DNA of 64,000 nt from Caldilineaceae bacterium (GCA_022821545.1 JAJEDJ010000057.1:48442-112441); one strand, 5' to 3'; positions 25,222 through 34,261 are shown, counted from the stretch's first letter. The notes: generated by a model not told the origin, from the sequence alone. Program-made: numbers and translations.

Positions 25222-27792
25222 TCAACATTCGCTGTAGCCGCAGACATAGCATCTGCGGCAGCCTTCGACATTGAGGAAGGCCGCTTCGCCGCAGTCCGGG
25301 CAGAGATCGCCGATGGGCAGCGCCAACTGCTCGCCGGCCACGCCCTCTCTGTTTTCGGGCAACTCGCTGAGATGATCGGAAAGGACCTGGGCGACGCCGT
25401 CGGGCAGGCTGCGCACACGTCCGACTCCGAAGCCCAATGGGCGCCCGCCGCCGATGCAGGCCATCTCATCGATCACCCAGCGCAGCCGTTCAGAGGGCGG
25501 CAGGGCAGAGGGCATGCGCAGCGCGAGGCTGATCAGGCGGCCGATCGATTCGCTGACGGCGGTGACATCGCTGCCAGCCTTGCCGATATTCAGGAACACT
25601 TCAAACGGTTCGTGGTTCTCGTCGCTGTTGATGGTGATGTAGGCGGTGCCTAGGGGCGTCTCTTTGCGATAGCTGTTTCCCTGCAAAAGATAGGGGCGCG
25701 GCCGCTTGGTGAAGACGGCAGGGTACTCGTCCTGTGAAAGCGCTGAAGTGGGTTGGGCTCCGTTGGCTGACGGTTCGCTGTGCAGCTGTTCAGGAAGCTC
25801 GCCCTTTCTGTCCTTGACCGCCTTCGTCTCCAACACGACCTCTTGGCGGCTGCCGGTGACGTAGACCGTTAGGCCTTTGCAACCCAACTCCCACGCCTGC
25901 ATGTAGGCCTGCGCCACATCTTCCTCGGTTGCGTCTTCGGGGAAGTTGCAGGTCTTGCTGATGCTGTTATCGATAAAGGTCTGGATGGCGGCCTGCATCT
26001 TGACGTGCTGCTCGGAGGTGATGTCACTGCTGACCACAAAGGTGTTGCGAAAATCATGGGGCAGCTCTTCGACCTCCTGGCAGGAGCCCGTTTCCGCCAC
26101 CTGATGGCGAATTGCATCGGCCTGCTCGGCGCTGAGATCCAAGCACTCAAGGGCTTCCTCAAAGAGGGGGCTGGTATAGGGCAGTTCTACGTCATTGTCC
26201 CCGTCCTTGAAGTGGCGGATATAGCCCAAAGCGAAGACCGGTTCACAGCCGTAGCCTTCACAGCCGCTGACGGTGGCGATGGTGCCGGTGGGGGCTACGG
26301 TCGTCTGGGCGGCATTTCGGATCCCGTGCTGGCGAATGCCTTCGGTGACGTCATCCCAATTCAGCTCGGGCCGGCCCCAGTTGCGGCGATGAGGGGCGAG
26401 CGGCCGCGGGGGCACCCATCGCATTCCACCGAGCTGGTCGGCGTCATAGATGCTGCCGGCGTAGGCGAGGAACGGTTGGCGCTCCGCGGCCAGATCGATG
26501 CTCATCTGCATACAGTGGAAGCGCACGAACTCCATCACCTGGGCGGCGAATTCCTGGCCTTCTTCGCTGCCGTAGCGGATGCCCAACTTATACATCAGGT
26601 CGCCGAGGCCCATGATGCCGAGCCCGATGCGACGCGCCTTGAGGGCAGCCTCTTTCACGACCGGCACGGCAGGCAGATAGGTGTTGGCGCTGACCACGTT
26701 GTCGAGGAAGTGGGTGCTTTCGCGCACGGTCTTGCGCAGGGCATCCCAATCGACCGCGGCAGGGCCGGAGCTGTCGGTTGTGACGTGCGAACTGAGGTTG
26801 ATCGAACCCAAGCAGCAGTTCTCATAGGGGCCAAGCCACTGTTCACCGCACGGGTTGGTCGCCTCCAGATCGTAGAGATGCGGGACTGGGTTGCTGCGGT
26901 TGGCGGCGTCGATGAAGAGCGCGCCGGGTTCGCCGTTATGATGGGCGTACTTGATGATGGTGGCGAAGAGGTCGCGCGCCCTGACTGTCCTGGATACGGA
27001 GCCGTCGCGGGGGTTGCGCAGGTCGAAATCGCCGTCTGCCTTCACGGCCTGCATGAACTCGTCGGTGATGGCGACGGAGATGTTGAAATTGGTGATTGCG
27101 CCCTCTTCGGCCTTGCAGCGGATGAACTCTTCGATGTCTGGGTGGTCGACGCGCAGGACACCCATATTGGCCCCGCGGCGGGTTCCGCCCTGGGCGATTT
27201 CGCCGAAAGCCTGATCATAGACCCGCAAGAAGCCGACCGGCCCGGTTGCGCGGCCGGCAGATGTGTGGACGATATCTTTTTGCGGACGCAGGCGGCTGAA
27301 GCTGAAGCCATTGCCGCCGCCGGTCTGTTGGATGAGAGCAGCGACCCGCAGGGTGCTGAAGATGCCGTCATCGGCGCGGCCCATATCGTCTTCGATGGGC
27401 AGCACGAAGCAGGCGGCCAGCTGACCGAGGGGCGTGCCTGCGCCAGTGAAGGTGGGGCTGTTGGGGAAAAAGCGCAGATCGGTGAGGAGGTCGTAGAAGG
27501 TTCTGGTGGCCGCTTCGACATCGCCGCCGTGCTCCTCTTCCACCGCCGCGATGTGCCTGGCGACGCGATAGAACATGCCGGCAGGCGTCTCCAGAAGCTT
27601 GCCATTGACATCCCGGCGCAAATAACGGCGCTCCAAGACCTTCAAGCTGTTTTCGCTCAGCTGGATTGCGCCGTCGTCCACATACGCCGGGCCGGAGACT
27701 CTTTGTTTCTCGCCTTTGACGACTTCGAAAGTCGTGAAAGCCTCCTGTGTCTTGGCGCCATTACGGGTGATGGTGGATTCGAGGGCGGACAT
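25222..27792 (-). CDS. nrdJ: Adenosylcobalamin-dependent ribonucleotide reductase, class II
   Basis: This 856-residue enzyme makes deoxyribonucleotides using vitamin B12 as radical generator, so no separate beta subunit is needed. Substrate-site and radical-site segments include LAACFVLPIEDDMGR, NPCGEQWLGPYENCCLGS (the NxCxE catalytic motif) and QTTVAPTGTIATVSG. The C-terminal ~35 residues form a zinc-ribbon-like tail, CPDCGEAAFLNVEGCRRC then YVCGYSEC, which also carries redox cysteines in this family. nrdR lies upstream on the same strand, 175 bp away. No cobalamin riboswitch is evident in that gap. Confidence 0.93.
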   Translation of the reverse strand: MSALESTITRNGAKTQEAFTTFEVVKGEKQRVSGPAYVDDGAIQLSENSLKVLERRYLRRDVNGKLLETPAGMFYRVARHIAAVEEEHGGDVEAATRTFYDLLTDLRFFPNSPTFTGAGTPLGQLAACFVLPIEDDMGRADDGIFSTLRVAALIQQTGGGNGFSFSRLRPQKDIVHTSAGRATGPVGFLRVYDQAFGEIAQGGTRRGANMGVLRVDHPDIEEFIRCKAEEGAITNFNISVAITDEFMQAVKADGDFDLRNPRDGSVSRTVRARDLFATIIKYAHHNGEPGALFIDAANRSNPVPHLYDLEATNPCGEQWLGPYENCCLGSINLSSHVTTDSSGPAAVDWDALRKTVRESTHFLDNVVSANTYLPAVPVVKEAALKARRIGLGIMGLGDLMYKLGIRYGSEEGQEFAAQVMEFVRFHCMQMSIDLAAERQPFLAYAGSIYDADQLGGMRWVPPRPLAPHRRNWGRPELNWDDVTEGIRQHGIRNAAQTTVAPTGTIATVSGCEGYGCEPVFALGYIRHFKDGDNDVELPYTSPLFEEALECLDLSAEQADAIRHQVAETGSCQEVEELPHDFRNTFVVSSDITSEQHVKMQAAIQTFIDNSISKTCNFPEDATEEDVAQAYMQAWELGCKGLTVYVTGSRQEVVLETKAVKDRKGELPEQLHSEPSANGAQPTSALSQDEYPAVFTKRPRPYLLQGNSYRKETPLGTAYITINSDENHEPFEVFLNIGKAGSDVTAVSESIGRLISLALRMPSALPPSERLRWVIDEMACIGGGRPLGFGVGRVRSLPDGVAQVLSDHLSELPENREGVAGEQLALPIGDLCPDCGEAAFLNVEGCRRCYVCGYSEC

Positions 27793-27857
27793 CGGGTTGC
27801 TCCTTAGGAAAAGATGATAAGCGGAAATGAATTCGTGCCAGAGAATAGTAGGACGTC

Positions 27858-27888
27858 AGAAAGCAGCTTTCTGTTCCCATATTGGAAC
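27858..27888 (-). promoter_or_regulatory. Two adjacent palindromes in the nrdJ leader
   Basis: AGAAAGCAGCTTTCT (27858-27872) and GTTCCCATATTGGAAC (27873-27888, GTTCC-N6-GGAAC) lie back to back, 66 bp before nrdJ. They could be operator half-sites or RNA hairpins in an nrdR-nrdJ message. They do not match the NrdR box. Confidence 0.4.
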
Positions 27889-27967
27889 AAATGAATTAGA
27901 AAGTCAACCACCAATTGTACGGCCGGACCGGTCTCTCTCAGAGCCTGCGTCGACAGATGCGCCTTGT

Positions 27968-28471
27968 TCAACTGGCAGACGGTCTTTGCGGAGATTCAAA
28001 CCGCCCGTTGGCGTCACCATTCAGTTCGCTGCGTCCCATCAGCCGGTCGACTTCAGAGCGGACCTCACTCAGATCGTTGAAATCGAGGTAGACGCTGGCG
28101 AATCGGATATAGGCCACCTGATCGACATCGGCCAACTGGTCGAGCACGAGATTTCCGATGACTTCGCTTGTGACCTCTGCGCGCCCTAAACGTTGAATTT
28201 GGTCCTCGACGTAGTTGGCAATGCTCTGCATGCGCTCGCTGCTGACGGGCCGTTTGACAGAGGCGATGCGGATGCCGGCAAGCAGTTTTTGGGAGTCGAA
28301 CGGTTCACGGTGGCCGTCCCGTTTGGAGACGAGCAGGCTGGGCGCAACATGCTCATAGGTAGTGAAGCGCTGCTCGCAATCCAAGCATTTACGGCGGCGG
28401 CGGACCGTCTTTTCCCTGTCGCGGGTATCGATCACTCTGTGCTTGCCGTGTCCGCAGTGGGGACATTGCAT
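27968..28471 (-). CDS. nrdR: Transcriptional repressor NrdR
   Basis: This 167-residue nucleotide-sensing repressor of ribonucleotide reductase genes has an N-terminal zinc ribbon (CPHC at residues 3-6 and CLDC, followed by EQRFTTYE) and an ATP-cone domain (PSLLVSKRDGHREPFDSQKL to ADVDQVAYIRFASVYLDF), which senses ATP/dATP. A basic patch RRRRKCLDC contacts DNA. The ATG at 28471 gives the normal MQCPHC start; a TTG one codon earlier is possible. It likely regulates itself and nrdJ through paired boxes at 28600-28647. Confidence 0.95.
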   Translation of the reverse strand: MQCPHCGHGKHRVIDTRDREKTVRRRRKCLDCEQRFTTYEHVAPSLLVSKRDGHREPFDSQKLLAGIRIASVKRPVSSERMQSIANYVEDQIQRLGRAEVTSEVIGNLVLDQLADVDQVAYIRFASVYLDFNDLSEVRSEVDRLMGRSELNGDANGRFESPQRPSAS

Positions 28472-28599
28472 CAACCGTCTCTCGATCAGTGGGCTTGGCT
28501 GGTCTTGGGAGCGCGGTTTCCCCTGCTCAATTCAGTTCAGACGGGTTCAGGTCGGCGTCCCTCGACAACTTCGCAAGTACGGATTTCGTTTCGGAGACT

Positions 28600-28647
28600 A
28601 ACCTACATACTGTATCATATTACACCGGGAGGTACAACATGTAGTAC
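28600..28647 (-). promoter_or_regulatory. Candidate pair of NrdR boxes before nrdR
   Basis: Two 16-bp sites, aacCTACATACTGtat (28600-28615) and gtaCAACATGTAGtac (28632-28647), are each close to the NrdR consensus acaCwAtATaTwGtgt. Their centres are 32 bp apart, the known three-turn spacing of NrdR box pairs. A -35-like TTGTAC and -10-like TACAGT (17 bp apart on minus) overlap them. The 28475-28889 gap otherwise holds only the ftsZ terminator. Confidence 0.6.
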
Positions 28648-28817
28648 AACGATGCTTGCGTACTTATTTCAGGACGTCAGCATAGATATATCACAGTCGT
28701 GGGTGACGCGCAAACAGTTATTGGGGCGACAGACATTGATTTCGTATACCAATGCGCGCAGTCCTGTAATGATGGAATGGGCGCCTTCCGACCGCGCAGT
28801 TTTCTCCACGCGCAAGG

Positions 28818-28852
28818 CAAAAAAAGAGAGCCGCGGCATTGCCGGGCTCTCT
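28818..28852 (-). terminator. Rho-independent terminator after ftsZ
   Basis: On the minus strand AGAGAGCC-CGGC pairs with GCCG-CGGCTCTCT (12 bp, one bulged C) around loop AAT, then a run of seven T. It begins 38 bp after the ftsZ stop and closes the dcw transcript before nrdR. Confidence 0.85.
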
Positions 28853-28889
28853 TGACTTGCGTATTGTACGTGTTCTCTTATCCGGGGCG

Positions 28890-30074
28890 CTACTGGCCGT
28901 TGTTGTTCTTGGCGCGGCGCAGAAATGCCGGAATGTCCAGGTCCTCACGGTCGAAGGAACGAACGGGGAAGTCGATTGGCTCTTTGGGCTTCGGCTGCGG
29001 CTGTTGCTGCGACGGGCCGGGTTGGCTCGGCGGGGGTTGGGTAACGCCGGTTTGTCGGACGCTGCCGGTGACAGGCTGCCGGGTCGAAGCGGGCGGCTGT
29101 TCCGGACGGCGGTCCTTGTCGAAGCCGGTGGCAATGACGGTCATATGGAGCTCGTCCTCCATACTATCATCGATGACGGCGCCGAAGATGATATTCGCTT
29201 CAGGATGGGCGTTGGCCTTGATCATTTCGGCGGCCTCATTGACTTCGAACAGGCTCAGATTGTCGCCGCCCTTGACGTTGAAGAGAATGCCCTGGGCGCC
29301 CTCGATCGACACATCCAGCAAGGAACTGTGAATGGCCTGCTGAGCGGCTTCCTGTGCGCGGTTTTCACCGCTGGCGCGGCCTATGGACATCAAGGCGGCG
29401 CCGCCGTCGATCATGATAGAGCGCACGTCGGCGAAGTCCAAGTTGATCAAACCGGGCACGGTGATCAGTTCACTGATGCCCTGAATGCCCTGCCGCAGGA
29501 CATCGTCGGCGACGATGAACGATTCGCGGATGCCGGTGGTCTTGTCGAGGATATGCAGGAGCCGGTCATTGGGGACGGTGATCAGAGTATCGACAGATTC
29601 GCGCAGGCGGCCCATCGTGCTTTCGGCGATGCGGCGGCGCTGCGTGCCTTCGAAGTTAAAGGGTTTGGTAACGACGCCGATTGTCAGCGCGCCCAATTCG
29701 CGTGCGATGGAGGAGATTACCGGAGCCGCGCCGGAACCCGTACCGCCGCCCAGACCAGCGGTCACGAAAACCATATCCGCGCCATCGAACAGTTGCTCGA
29801 TCTCTTCGCGGCTCTCCTCGGCTGCCCGCAGGCCGATTTCCGGCTTTCCGCCGGATCCAAGCCCTTTGGTCAATTTATCTCCAATCCGCACACGCTGCGG
29901 CGCGTTGGAGAGCATCAAGGCTTGTGCATCGGTATTGACGGCAATAAACTCTACGCCCTGAACGTCTGCCTCGATCATGCGGTTGACCGCATTCTGTCCG
30001 CCGCCACCAACGCCGACAACTTTTATCTGGGCAAAGTTGTCTACAAATTGTGAGGCGCTACTCCGTCTCGTCAT
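28890..30074 (-). CDS. ftsZ: Cell division protein FtsZ
   Basis: This 394-residue tubulin-like GTPase forms the Z ring. The GTP-binding signature reads VTAGLGGGTGSGAAPV; the start has IKVVGVGGGGQNAVNRM and the T7 synergy loop NLDFADVRSIM. A variable Pro/Gln linker leads to the C-terminal peptide DREDLDIPAFLRR, which docks to FtsA. AAAGGAG precedes the ATG by 8 bases. Unlike most clusters, ftsZ does not abut ftsA: a 647-bp gap with its own candidate promoter and repeats separates them. Confidence 0.97.
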   Translation of the reverse strand: MTRRSSASQFVDNFAQIKVVGVGGGGQNAVNRMIEADVQGVEFIAVNTDAQALMLSNAPQRVRIGDKLTKGLGSGGKPEIGLRAAEESREEIEQLFDGADMVFVTAGLGGGTGSGAAPVISSIARELGALTIGVVTKPFNFEGTQRRRIAESTMGRLRESVDTLITVPNDRLLHILDKTTGIRESFIVADDVLRQGIQGISELITVPGLINLDFADVRSIMIDGGAALMSIGRASGENRAQEAAQQAIHSSLLDVSIEGAQGILFNVKGGDNLSLFEVNEAAEMIKANAHPEANIIFGAVIDDSMEDELHMTVIATGFDKDRRPEQPPASTRQPVTGSVRQTGVTQPPPSQPGPSQQQPQPKPKEPIDFPVRSFDREDLDIPAFLRRAKNNNGQ

Positions 30075-30186
30075 AGATTGGTCTCCTTTAACCGCTGGCA
30101 GACGTACTCCGGTTCGCTTTCTGGTAATTGCACTTCCCGCGGGGATACCAAAAGCTGCGTTCTCACCGCTATGTCAGAATTGTTCC

Positions 30187-30215
30187 ATCGTACTACACCT
30201 GAAATCGAATGCAAA
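30187..30215 (-). promoter_or_regulatory. Candidate ftsZ-proximal promoter
   Basis: TTTGCA (30215-30210) and TACGAT (30192-30187), 17 bp apart on the minus strand, lie about 110 bp before ftsZ. The same TTTGCA -35 is used before greA. The perfect palindrome GGGGGTACCCCC sits just upstream of the -35 at 30227-30238. Confidence 0.45.
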
Positions 30216-30360
30216 GTCTCTGAATTGGGGGTACCCCCGCGAAAGGACCCGAATTGGACGGTATTTCAGGCCGATCTCAGGGCAAATACTCTGGAATCCG
30301 GCAGGATGCCATCTCGGGCTGTAGCCGGATTGACTTGGGCTTGAATCGGGGCTTATTCTT

Positions 30361-30553
30361 GACTATATGCCTACGATTCATCTACGAAATACCCGCTTTG
30401 TGCCGCCAGCGCCGCAAAAACGAGAATCAGCAGGCCAAAAGGGGGGTTTTCTCCGTCTCTTTGGAGGGGATATTCTCTGCGCGTGGCCGATCTGTTAGCT
30501 GGCAAGACACCGTTGAATCTGTCCTGGGCAATATACCTACGATCCATCTACGA
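30361..30553 (-). repeat. Duplicated 27-bp element with internal TCGTAG repeats
   Basis: Minus-strand copies at 30553-30527 and 30387-30361 match at 23 of 27 bases. The shared core is TCGTAGATGRATCGTAGG followed by YATATWGYC. Each copy contains two TCGTAG half-sites whose starts are 11 bp apart (one helical turn) and ends in a -10-like TATATT or TATAGT. They look like two binding sites or tandem promoters for a direct-repeat-binding regulator upstream of ftsZ. Confidence 0.6.
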
Positions 30554-30721
30554 CAGCAGCGGGTTACGGCGCTACCCGCGCGCAAGGGCTACGCGGCACC
30601 GCGAAATTTGAAGGCTTTTGCGGTCGATCTCGGAGAGGCTGCATGGGGGTTGCGGCGCGCGATCTGACCTGGTTGACTGCCTACCTGGGGTGTGGCAGGG
30701 CGCACGGGAGGAGACGTTTCC

Positions 30722-31981
30722 TCAATCGGGCAGCAGGCTCCTGAGCCAGCCGCCGACCTTGTCCAGAATCTGCCCGTTTTCCGGGATCATTCTCTGCATG
30801 GGGTAGTGGATGGCGCGGGCGTCTTCGTAGAGCGCCCAGAGAAGGAGGCCGGCAGCGGTGGCGAAGGCCGGAGATTGCAGTTCTCTGCTCAATCCATGCA
30901 CGGCGGGATGATCGACGGGGCTGCCGATACGTACCGGCATGCGCAAGATTCTGCGGAACAGATCCACTGCGCCGGGGAGCTGGCTGGCGCCGCCCGTGAG
31001 GACAAGGCCTGCCGGCACCATGTGGCCGTAGCTGCTCTTGGCAATCCGGCTCTGGATGAGTTCGGCGGTTTCTTCGGCCCGCGCCTGCAGGATCTGGCTG
31101 ATAAAGCGCCGGCTGAAGGTGCGCTCCGGTCTATCACCGAAAACGGTTGCCCAGACCTGTTCGTCTTCGGCAATTCGTTCCGGTTGCAGGTGGCCGTAGC
31201 GAAGTTTCAACTCTTCGGCCACTTCGAAAGGGGCGCGCAACCCGATTGCCACGTCATTGGTCATGTGGCTTCCACCTACGTCCAGCACTTCGGTGTGCCA
31301 AAGACCGTTGCCGCGAAAGAGAGCCAGGTCTGTGGTGCCGCCGCCGAGGTCAGCCATGACGACACCCATCTGCCGCTCTTCTGCGGTCAGCACGGCCTCG
31401 CCGCTGGCCAGGGGTTCCAGGACCAGTTCGTCGATATCGATGCCATGGGCCAGTACACACTGGGCGAGATTGTTGATGGCGTTGATGGTGCCGGTGACGA
31501 TATGTGCGTCGACTTCCAGGCGGCTGCCGAGGATGCCCAGAGGTTGCTGGATATTTTCCTGCTCGTCGACCTTCCAGTGGCGGGCGATCACGTGGATGAT
31601 CTGCCTGTTGGCGGCTATCTGAACGGCGCGTGCGGCCTCCAGCGCCCGTTGCATATCGTTTCCGGTGACGCCATGACGTCCGTCGACCGGGCTGATGCCA
31701 GCGCTGTTGGAGGTGGCAATGTGGTTGCCGGCGATGCCCAGATAGCAACTGGTGATCTGTCTACCGGATTCTTGTTCGGCCGTCTCCAGCGCCTCGCCGA
31801 TGGCGGTGGTCACCTCCGGCACATCCATGACAACGCCGCGGCGCAATCCTCTGCTCGGCGTGACACCGCCGCCCAGAACTCTGACGGCGAGATTGCCCAG
31901 ACTGTCATGGATGACAGTGCCCACCAGTGCGCAGATTTTTGTGGTGCCTACATCGACCGCCGCGATAATCTCTCTGGTCAC
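30722..31981 (-). CDS. ftsA: Cell division protein FtsA
   Basis: This 419-residue actin-fold ATPase tethers FtsZ to the membrane. Phosphate 1 motif: IIAAVDVGTTKICALVG; the SHS2/1C domain follows at ~85-165; phosphate 2: VVMADLGGGTTDLALF; adenosine motif: GLVLTGGASQLPG. A short C-terminal amphipathic stretch (LDKVGGWLRSLLPD) could be the membrane-targeting sequence. The start is GTG at 31981. ftsQ lies 53 bp upstream. Confidence 0.95.
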   Translation of the reverse strand: MTREIIAAVDVGTTKICALVGTVIHDSLGNLAVRVLGGGVTPSRGLRRGVVMDVPEVTTAIGEALETAEQESGRQITSCYLGIAGNHIATSNSAGISPVDGRHGVTGNDMQRALEAARAVQIAANRQIIHVIARHWKVDEQENIQQPLGILGSRLEVDAHIVTGTINAINNLAQCVLAHGIDIDELVLEPLASGEAVLTAEERQMGVVMADLGGGTTDLALFRGNGLWHTEVLDVGGSHMTNDVAIGLRAPFEVAEELKLRYGHLQPERIAEDEQVWATVFGDRPERTFSRRFISQILQARAEETAELIQSRIAKSSYGHMVPAGLVLTGGASQLPGAVDLFRRILRMPVRIGSPVDHPAVHGLSRELQSPAFATAAGLLLWALYEDARAIHYPMQRMIPENGQILDKVGGWLRSLLPD

Positions 31982-32034
31982 TGACGATTTCTCAAACTGA
32001 TAGTTTTTTAGGGATATTGGCGTCGTATCAAGAA

Positions 32035-33024
32035 CTATTGCTCATCCGGATCGTCGTCGTACCGGCGGGTGAAGGAACGGTTCGGCACCGAAACATTGAG
32101 GGTGATAGCTTCGCTTCCGGCTGCTTCCAATTGCGGCTTTAGGCTTTGCAGAACCTTCCATTTTTCTTCGAATTTGTAGCCGTCTCCCCAGTGGACCCAA
32201 GCCTGGGTAGACGGCAGGCTGAAATTCAGGCCGTAAAGAGAATTGTACCAGAACTCATTAACGATGGAAAGACGATATGACAGAATCATGGCAGAGGTCA
32301 GGATCCGTCTATCGATCTGAAGGGTGCCTTCCACGTTTTCAATCCGCGCCTCGGCCGAAGGGTCGATGATCCGCAGCGCCGGCTGCAAGTCCAGTTCTCG
32401 GGGCGCCAGGGCCACGCCGTCCTCCAGCAGCCAATACTCCTGCTGCTCGGTGGCCCAGAGAGCCACGGGCCGCACCTCTTGAACGCTGATTTCGACATGC
32501 CCGGGCCAGCGAATTTTCGCGTCTGCGGCGGTGACATAGGGATGCGCCATCACCTGTTCTTCGATCTTTTCCGGATCCAGCCAGAAGATACTCCAGCTGT
32601 CGATATCGCAGGCAGCGAAGAGTTCGTCCTGGGAAAGATATTGCGCTCCTTCAAAACGCACATTTTCGCGATAGATGTAGAAGCTTTCGCTGGTGTACAG
32701 CCAATACAGAGCGGCCGCGACCGCAGCCAGCAGCAACAGACTGACAGTTTTGCTTGGGGCCAGACCGGAAAAGCCGGGGAAGAGAGTTGCCTGCGCGCCA
32801 ACGGGAACGGGGAGCGATGAGGTTTTCCCCTTTGCGGTCCCTTTAGAGCCCAGCCGCGACCGGCCGCTTCGCAGGACAAAGGCGTGCGTCGAACGCAGCG
32901 CCGAGGAGAATCGGCGGCGCGTTTGGGCGTGCCGCCGCCGCCGCACTCGTTTGGAAGACACGGCCTTCTGCGCTGCGCGCGATCCTCGTTTTTGTTTGCG
33001 CCCTGAATTGAAGACAATTTGCAT
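32035..33024 (-). CDS. ftsQ: Cell division protein FtsQ/DivIB
   Basis: This 329-residue bitopic membrane protein has a long, very basic cytoplasmic part (first ~90 residues, Arg/Lys-rich), one membrane segment (TVSLLLLAAVAAALYWLY, near 95-112), then a POTRA domain starting VRFEGAQYLSQDELFAACDI and a beta domain (VEISVQEVRPVALWATEQQEYWLLEDG). It bridges early and late divisome proteins. The cytoplasmic tail is longer than in Escherichia coli FtsQ, more like Gram-positive DivIB. Confidence 0.9.
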   Translation of the reverse strand: MQIVFNSGRKQKRGSRAAQKAVSSKRVRRRRHAQTRRRFSSALRSTHAFVLRSGRSRLGSKGTAKGKTSSLPVPVGAQATLFPGFSGLAPSKTVSLLLLAAVAAALYWLYTSESFYIYRENVRFEGAQYLSQDELFAACDIDSWSIFWLDPEKIEEQVMAHPYVTAADAKIRWPGHVEISVQEVRPVALWATEQQEYWLLEDGVALAPRELDLQPALRIIDPSAEARIENVEGTLQIDRRILTSAMILSYRLSIVNEFWYNSLYGLNFSLPSTQAWVHWGDGYKFEEKWKVLQSLKPQLEAAGSEAITLNVSVPNRSFTRRYDDDPDEQ

Positions 33025-33113
33025 TGTACTGATCAGATTGTACTACTCTACAAGACGCCAGCGCTTTTCAACCGCTGCCGCAGAGGCCTCGCGTCTGTGT
33101 CTACAGAGCCCGA

Positions 33114-34256
33114 CTAGCGATGAATCCGGTTCTGCCGGCGGTCCGCGTGCCGTTCGAGGGCCATATCGACCAGGCTGCCGACCAGATCGGTCAGGGGAAC
33201 GCCGCTGGCTTCCCAAAGCTTCGGGTACATGCTGCTGGCGGTAAAACCGGGCATGGTATTCAACTCATTGAGATAGAGCTGGCCGTCGGCGCCCAACAGA
33301 AAGTCTGCCCGCGCAAGGCCGGCTCCGTCAAGCGCCTGGAAGGCGCGAACGGACAGCTGACGAATTTCGTCTGCCAGGGCGGGGGGAATGTCGGCCGGGA
33401 TCAGGAGCCGGCTGCCCTTGTCCAGGTACTTGGCCTCGTAGTCGTAGAACTCATTTGCCGGAACCACCTCGCCGACGACGCTCGCGCGGGGCTCATCGTT
33501 GCCGAGAACGCTGACCTCCAGCTCGCGGGCGTCGTGAACGCCTTCCTCAATGAGCACTTTGCGGTCGTAGCGGCAGGCGAACTCGATGGCATGCACCAAT
33601 TCCACCCGGTCTCTGACTTTGCTGATGCCGACGCTGCTGCCGAGATTTGCCGGCTTGACGAAGAGTGGATAGGGCAGGGCAGACTCCAGGTCGTCCAGGA
33701 GCTTCTCACGCCGGTTTTCGCGTGCGTCGGGGTCGGACCCCCGGCCTTTGGCCCAGTTTCGGCGCAGCAGGGTGCGGTAGGCGACCTGGGGGATACCTGC
33801 GGCGGCAAAGAGCGCCTTCGCGGCAATTTTGTCCATCGCGACGGCGCTGGCGAGAACACCGCAGCCTACATAAGGCATTTCGAGCATCTCGAGCAGTCCT
33901 TGCACAGTCCCGTCCTCACCGTAGGGACCGTGGAGCACGGGAAAGATGAGGTCCACCGGGGGCAGGCGTTCGCTATGCTGCATGAGCGGGAGCTGCGCCG
34001 AGCGGGGCGCGAGCGGGGCGGAGTCGGCCTTCTGCATCTTGCCATGGCCGTTTTCTCTTCCCTTGGCGCTGGTCAGCTGCGTCAGCGGGTCGGCGCCGGT
34101 GAGCCATTCACCGGTCTTGGTAATGCCGAGCCGCACCGTTTCGTAGCCGGCCTCGTCCAGGGCGCGGATGACCGTTTGCGCGCTGAGCAGGGAGATTTCG
34201 TGCTCGCCGCTCTTGCCGCCAAAAAGGACACCGACCCGTACTGAATTGTATGCCAT
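33114..34256 (-). CDS. ddl: D-alanine--D-alanine ligase
   Basis: This 380-residue ATP-grasp enzyme joins two D-Ala for the peptidoglycan stem. Signature 1 is HGPYGEDGTVQGLLEM; ATP-grasp segments include FVKPANLGSSVGISKV and EFYDYEAKYLDKGS; the metal-binding end is LYLNELNTMPGFT. An insert of ~40 residues after residue 60 is low in conservation. The ATG at 34256 has GGTGA 5 bases upstream; an ATG at 34268 would overlap the murB stop. It overlaps or abuts murB within 6 bp, indicating coupling. Confidence 0.95.
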   Translation of the reverse strand: MAYNSVRVGVLFGGKSGEHEISLLSAQTVIRALDEAGYETVRLGITKTGEWLTGADPLTQLTSAKGRENGHGKMQKADSAPLAPRSAQLPLMQHSERLPPVDLIFPVLHGPYGEDGTVQGLLEMLEMPYVGCGVLASAVAMDKIAAKALFAAAGIPQVAYRTLLRRNWAKGRGSDPDARENRREKLLDDLESALPYPLFVKPANLGSSVGISKVRDRVELVHAIEFACRYDRKVLIEEGVHDARELEVSVLGNDEPRASVVGEVVPANEFYDYEAKYLDKGSRLLIPADIPPALADEIRQLSVRAFQALDGAGLARADFLLGADGQLYLNELNTMPGFTASSMYPKLWEASGVPLTDLVGSLVDMALERHADRRQNRIHR

Positions 34257-34261
34257 ATGAG

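Larger units (their letters stand above)
30075..30721 (-). other. 647-bp ftsA-ftsZ intergenic region
   Basis: No protein is supported. It holds the ftsZ ribosome-binding site, a candidate promoter (30187-30215), a palindrome GGGGGTACCCCC (30227-30238) and two copies of a 27-bp element (30361-30387 and 30527-30553). A non-coding RNA cannot be excluded, but I recognise none. Confidence 0.6.

Noticed and set aside
26005..27807. A 600-residue plus-strand open frame
   Set aside because: It is antisense to nrdJ and lacks any motif; it exists because of high GC content at third codon positions.
27793..27967. Cobalamin riboswitch before nrdJ
   Set aside because: B12-dependent enzymes are sometimes so controlled, but I found no B12 box or the required long aptamer in this 175-bp gap.
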